A DNA stretch of 64,000 bases from Pseudomonas subflava (GTDB lineage Bacteria > Pseudomonadota > Gammaproteobacteria > Pseudomonadales > Pseudomonadaceae): NCBI RefSeq assembly GCF_023823685.1, contig NZ_JAMXBF010000005.1, forward strand, positions 372,001 to 436,000, read 5' to 3'. The notes below the pieces were generated by a model. It made no database searches. It was not told where the DNA came from and saw only the letters and a program-made list of their open reading frames with translations. Made by a program: the position numbers and the translations under genes. This document shows positions 58,641 to 64,000 of this stretch, piece by piece (positions within the stretch are counted from its first letter, which is position 1; each line of letters starts with the position of its first letter).

Positions 58641-58732
58641 AATGTAGGGTGGATCACGCTTCACCGATCCACCGGGTGGCGGCCCACCGGGCGAAGCCGA
58701 TGGTGGATGAGCAGAGCGTCATCCACCTACAT
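58641..58732. repeat. Triple-hairpin palindromic repeat, REP-like
   Basis: Between acs and the DUF2236 gene: GGTGGATC/GATCCACC (58648-58655, 58666-58673), GGTGG/CCACC (58675-58679, 58684-58688) and GGTGGATGA/TCATCCACC (58702-58710, 58719-58727), enclosed by ATGTAGG/CCTACAT. The GTAGGGTGGAT theme is familiar as a dispersed repeat in pseudomonads. It may end or stabilise the DUF2236 or acs transcripts. Confidence 0.75.
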
Positions 58733-58757
58733 CTTCGCGGGTCGCCCCGCCCTGCGG

Positions 58758-60695
<1,938 letters not shown>

Positions 60696-60801
60696 GGCGG
60701 GGCCTTTGTTATTGTGGGTCCGAAGTGCAGTCAGGTTGGACCAGGCCCGTAGCCGGTTCAAGCCCGCTTTTTCGAATCCGACCTTCGCCAGGCCCAGAAT
60801 G

Positions 60802-60830
60802 CACGAACCCGGCGCGCGGCCGGGTTCGTG
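60802..60830. terminator. Hairpin downstream of pgi
   Basis: CACGAACCCGGC and GCCGGGTTCGTG form a perfect 12-bp stem with a GCGCG loop between pgi and acs. There is little T-run, so it may be an mRNA-end stabiliser or partial terminator for pgi. Confidence 0.6.
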
Positions 60831-60844
60831 TTGACGCCGATGGC

Positions 60845-62509
60845 TCAGCCGCGGTGGCGACCGCGGAAGAAGTCGATCAGGCCCTGGGTCGAGGCGTCCT
60901 CGGCCGGCGGCTGGTCCCAGCCGGTGAGGCGTTGGTAGACGCCCTTGCCGAGTTCCTTGCCCAGCTCCACGCCCCATTGGTCGAAGGCGTTGATGCCCCA
61001 GATCACGCTCTGCACGAACACCTTGTGCTCGTACATCGCCACCAGCGCGCCGAGGCGGCGCGGGCTGATGCGCTCGAGCACCAGGGTGTTGCTCGGGCGG
61101 TTGCCCGGGATCACCTTGTGCGGCGCCAGGCGCTGCACCTCGTCCTCGGCTAGGCCCTTGGCGCGCAGCTCGGCCTCGGCCTCGCTGCGGCACTTGCCGA
61201 GCATCAGCGCCTGGCTCTGCGACAGGCAGTTGGCGTACAGCCACTGGTGGTGGTCGGCCACCGGGTTGTAGCTGACCACCGGCACGATGAAGTCCGCCGG
61301 AATCAGCGGGGTGCCCTGGTGCAGCAACTGGTGGTAGGCGTGCTGGCCATTGCAGCCGACGCCGCCCCAGATCACCGGGCCGGTCTCGGTGCTGGCCGCG
61401 GTGCCGTCCTGGCGCACGCTCTTGCCGTTGGATTCCATGTCCAGTTGCTGCAGGTGCTTGGTAATGTTCCGCAGGTAGTGATCGTACGGCAGGATGGCGT
61501 GGCTCTGTGCATCCCAGAAGTTGCCGTACCAGACGCCGAGCAGGGCCAGCAGCACCGGCATGTTCCGCTCGAACGGCGCGGTGCGGAAGTGCGTGTCCAT
61601 GCTGTAGGCGCCGGACAGCAGCTCCTTGAAATTCGACATGCCCACGGCCAGGGCGATGGGCAGGCCGATGGCCGACCACAGCGAGTAGCGGCCACCGACC
61701 CAGTCCCACATCGGGAAGATGTTCTTCTCGCGGATGCCGAAGGCGATGGCGGCTTCCTTGTTGCTGGTCACCGCGATGAAGTGGCGGTACAGCTTTTCCT
61801 CGGTGCCGCCGCGGGCCAGGTACCAGGAGCGCGCGGCCTGGGCGTTCTTCAGGGTCTCGAGGGTGCCGAAGGACTTGGAAGAGACGATGAACAGGGTGGT
61901 CTCGGCATTCAGCTTGGCCGACAGCTCGTGGAACTCGCTGCCGTCGATATTCGCCAGGTAGTGGCAGCGCACGCCGTTCTGGGTGAACGGCAGCAGGGCC
62001 TCGGAGACCAGCTGCGGGCCGAGGAAGGAGCCGCCGATGCCGATGTTGACCACGTCGGTGATGGTCTTCTCGCTGTAGCCGCGCCACAGGTTGCTGTGGA
62101 TGCGGCCCACCAGATCGGTCATCTGGTTGAGCACTCGGTGGACTTCCGGCATCACGTTGGCGCCGTCGACCATCACGCAGTCGCCGATCGGCCGGCGCAG
62201 GGCGGTGTGCAGGGCGGGGCGGCCCTCGGAGGCGTTGACCTGTTCGCCATCAAACAGCGCCTCGATCGCCTCCTGCAGGCCGGCTTCCTTGGCCAGGTCG
62301 ACCAGCAGATCGCGGGTCTCGTCGCTGATGAGGTTCTTCGAATAGTCGAGGAATATCCCGCTGGTGCTCATGGAGAAGCGCTCGAAGCGCTGGGCGTCGG
62401 CGCAGAAGGCTTCACGCATGCTGAAGCCCTGCATGTTCTGGCGGTGCTGGAGCAGGGCCTGCCAGGTGGGCAGGGTGGTGACGTCGTGTGGGTGCTGGTA
62501 ATACGCCAT
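60845..62509 (-). CDS. pgi: Glucose-6-phosphate isomerase
   Basis: Interconverts glucose-6-phosphate and fructose-6-phosphate. The 554 residues carry the family motifs [26 protein letters not shown] and the C-terminal [10 protein letters not shown]. Start at ATG 62509 ([10 protein letters not shown]), 11 bases after AAGGA; a TTG three codons earlier is a weaker option. Matches PAO1 PA4732 in position. Transcribed away from panD, 172 bp upstream. Confidence 0.97.
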   Translation of the reverse strand: MAYYQHPHDVTTLPTWQALLQHRQNMQGFSMREAFCADAQRFERFSMSTSGIFLDYSKNLISDETRDLLVDLAKEAGLQEAIEALFDGEQVNASEGRPALHTALRRPIGDCVMVDGANVMPEVHRVLNQMTDLVGRIHSNLWRGYSEKTITDVVNIGIGGSFLGPQLVSEALLPFTQNGVRCHYLANIDGSEFHELSAKLNAETTLFIVSSKSFGTLETLKNAQAARSWYLARGGTEEKLYRHFIAVTSNKEAAIAFGIREKNIFPMWDWVGGRYSLWSAIGLPIALAVGMSNFKELLSGAYSMDTHFRTAPFERNMPVLLALLGVWYGNFWDAQSHAILPYDHYLRNITKHLQQLDMESNGKSVRQDGTAASTETGPVIWGGVGCNGQHAYHQLLHQGTPLIPADFIVPVVSYNPVADHHQWLYANCLSQSQALMLGKCRSEAEAELRAKGLAEDEVQRLAPHKVIPGNRPSNTLVLERISPRRLGALVAMYEHKVFVQSVIWGINAFDQWGVELGKELGKGVYQRLTGWDQPPAEDASTQGLIDFFRGRHRG

Positions 62510-62633
62510 GGGCGGCAATTTCCTTTTATACGGCTTGTAGGCGTTTCGGCTGACCGGGAGCGGGTCGGGTGCGCGGCTGTTCCCGTCTCGGCACGCTACG
62601 GCAGATGCCGGATCGCGGATGGCGCACCAATGA

Positions 62634-62658
62634 AAAGCCCGGAAAGCTTCCGGGCTTG
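62634..62658 (-). terminator. Terminator after panD
   Basis: AAGCCCGGAA and TTCCGGGCTT form a 10-bp stem with an AGC loop; on the minus strand an A-run at 62634-62637 reads as TTTT after the stem. Confidence 0.85.
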
Positions 62659-62681
62659 GAGTGTAGCGGCAGCCGACTCGT

Positions 62682-63062
62682 TCAGGCGACTTGTACCGGG
62701 ATCGCGTTGCTGGTGTGGCTCAGCTCACCGTCGGCGCCCATATAGAGAACGCGCGGCTGGAAGTTGGCCAGCTCGGCCTCGCTGTAATGGGCATAGGCGC
62801 AGATGATCACGCGATGGCCAACGCCGGCCTTGTGCGCGGCGGCGCCGTTGACCGAGATGATCTTCGAGCCTTCCTCGCCGCGGATGGCGTAGGTGGTGAA
62901 GCGCTCGCCGTTGTCCACGTTGTAGATCTGGATCTGCTCGTATTCGCGGATGCCGGACAGGTCCAGCCATTCGCCGTCGATGGCACAGGAGCCCTCGTAG
63001 TCGAGCACCGCATGGGTGACGATGGCGCGGTGCAGCTTGGCCTTGAGCATGATGGCGTGCAT
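62682..63062 (-). CDS. panD: Aspartate 1-decarboxylase
   Basis: Pyruvoyl enzyme making beta-alanine from aspartate. The 126 residues are full length and keep the self-cleavage site Gly24-Ser25 (DYEGSCAID), which yields the pyruvoyl group, and the NGAAAHKAG segment. Starts [13 protein letters not shown]. It is 80 bp downstream of panC on the same strand and supplies its substrate beta-alanine, as in PA4731. Confidence 0.97.
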   Translation of the reverse strand: MHAIMLKAKLHRAIVTHAVLDYEGSCAIDGEWLDLSGIREYEQIQIYNVDNGERFTTYAIRGEEGSKIISVNGAAAHKAGVGHRVIICAYAHYSEAELANFQPRVLYMGADGELSHTSNAIPVQVA

Positions 63063-63142
63063 GACTATTTCCCTCTCGGAATACGGCGGCGGCAGAGTGT
63101 GCCCGAAGCCCCGGAGGGCATCAAGGCCAGTTGTCGCGTGGG

Positions 63143-63991
63143 TTACAGCTCGAAAGCGAGGTTGTCGATCAGGCGCGTGTTGCCCATGAAGGCGGCGCCC
63201 AGGATCACCAGTTGACGGTCGTCGGCCTGGGCGAGACGCAGGCTGCTCGCCTCGCGGATCTCCAGGTAGTCGGGGCGGAAGCCGGCCGCCGCGAGGCTGG
63301 CCGTGCCGTTTGCCATCAGCGCGGCGAAATCGCGGTTGCCGCCACGGATCGCCTCGGCCAGCTCGTTCAGGGTGCGGTACAGGGCCGGCGCCTGGGCGCG
63401 CTGCTCGGTGCTGAGGTAGCCGTTGCGCGAGGACAGGGCCAGGCCGTCCTCGGCGCGCACGGTCGGCTCGCCGACGATCTGGATCGGCATGTTCAGGTCG
63501 CGCACCAGGGTGCGGATCACCGCCAGCTGCTGGAAGTCCTTCTCGCCGAACACGGCGAGATCCGGCTGGACCATGTTGAACAGCTTGGTCACCACGGTGG
63601 CGACGCCCTCGAAGTGGCCGGGACGGCTGGCGCCGCACAGGCCCTCGGAGACGCCGGGCACGCCGACGCGGGTCTGGCCGGCCTGGCCGTGGGGGTACAT
63701 CTCATCGACATCCGGGTGGAACAGCAGGTGGCAACCGGCGGCGACCAGCTTGTCCTGGTCCGCGGCCAGGGTACGCGGGTACTTGGCCAGGTCTTCGTTG
63801 GGGCCGAACTGCAGCGGATTGACGAAGATGCTGGCGACCACGAAGTCGGCGCGCTGACCGGCCTTCTCCACCAGGGCGACGTGGCCCTCGTGCAGGTTGC
63901 CCATGGTCGGCACGAAGGCGATACGCTTGCCCTCGCCACGCGCGCGCGCCACGGCGGCGCGCAGTTCCCGGACGGTCTTGACGCTGTTCAT
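63143..63991 (-). CDS. panC: Pantothenate synthetase
   Basis: Joins pantoate and beta-alanine with ATP to form pantothenate. The 282 residues contain [10 protein letters not shown] (ATP binding HIGH-like), the [16 protein letters not shown] motif and the [13 protein letters not shown]-like segment. The whole gene is inside the window, starting at ATG 63991 nine bases from the right edge, so its ribosome site can only be partly seen. panB would be expected further right. Confidence 0.96.
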   Translation of the reverse strand: MNSVKTVRELRAAVARARGEGKRIAFVPTMGNLHEGHVALVEKAGQRADFVVASIFVNPLQFGPNEDLAKYPRTLAADQDKLVAAGCHLLFHPDVDEMYPHGQAGQTRVGVPGVSEGLCGASRPGHFEGVATVVTKLFNMVQPDLAVFGEKDFQQLAVIRTLVRDLNMPIQIVGEPTVRAEDGLALSSRNGYLSTEQRAQAPALYRTLNELAEAIRGGNRDFAALMANGTASLAAAGFRPDYLEIREASSLRLAQADDRQLVILGAAFMGNTRLIDNLAFEL

Positions 63992-64000
63992 GCGGAGAAT

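Noticed and set aside
60696..62087. Long N-terminal extension of acs through pgi
   Set aside because: The extension is an out-of-frame reading of pgi, and acs has its normal [10 protein letters not shown] start at 60695.

Overview
The window is a high-GC gammaproteobacterial chromosome segment, almost certainly Pseudomonas. Three things support this: the tmRNA tag ANDDNYALAA, the single-cysteine (CVDS) Fur, and a gene order that follows, from memory, the P. aeruginosa PAO1 block from PA4772 (D-lactate dehydrogenase) down to PA4730 (panC). carA and carB are adjacent with no intervening gene, so it is probably not P. aeruginosa itself.

Region 1 (1-6360) is the right-hand part of a Pf-like filamentous prophage (inovirus) integrated at the 3' end of ssrA (tmRNA, 6361-6717, minus strand). 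It holds a pIII-type adsorption protein with an 11-copy Thr-Asp-Pro repeat, a DUF2523 minor coat protein, a Zot/pI assembly ATPase, a long hairpin that may be the replication or packaging region, a replication initiator, a tyrosine integrase, and a two-gene Panacea-domain (DUF4065/SocA-like) toxin-antitoxin candidate next to the attachment site. The left end of the prophage lies outside the window. Region 2 (6864-10370) carries an orphan hybrid histidine kinase and two small related exported proteins.

Region 3 (10433-17479) is the lactate utilisation locus lldR / lldP-lldD-dld with a perfect 17-bp GntR-type operator. Region 4 (17563-26599) is the housekeeping cluster smpB, ratA-rnfH, bamE, fur, recN, grpE-dnaK-dnaJ, dapB. 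Regulatory sites are readable here: a LexA box at recN, two consensus sigma-32 promoters (grpE and dnaK), and a promoter that would make smpB nearly leaderless. Region 5 (26690-32503) is carA-carB-greA, a DUF4149 gene and divergent yhbY; carA is preceded by a leader ORF that contains a 13-bp intrinsic terminator.

Region 6 (32504-47319) is ftsH-folP-glmM-tpiA-secG, tRNA-Leu, tRNA-fMet, rimP-nusA-infB-rbfA-truB-rpsO-pnp. rlmE (ftsJ), normally between yhbY and ftsH, is absent and replaced by a 436-bp non-coding stretch. Region 7 (47380-56252) is accessory and envelope related: a zinc-finger/membrane/repeat protein, a BON-domain protein with a sigma-54 promoter and duplicated GGA motifs, a CsbD protein, a DUF748 / triple DUF2845 / rhomboid gene string, and an rRNA-type methyltransferase. 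Region 8 (56432-63991) is metabolic: thiolase, DUF2236 protein, acs, pgi, panD and panC.

The parts most worth following up are the Panacea toxin-antitoxin pair on the filamentous prophage, the rlmE loss, the carA leader ORF/attenuator, the DUF748-DUF2845x3-rhomboid operon, and the BON-gene leader.
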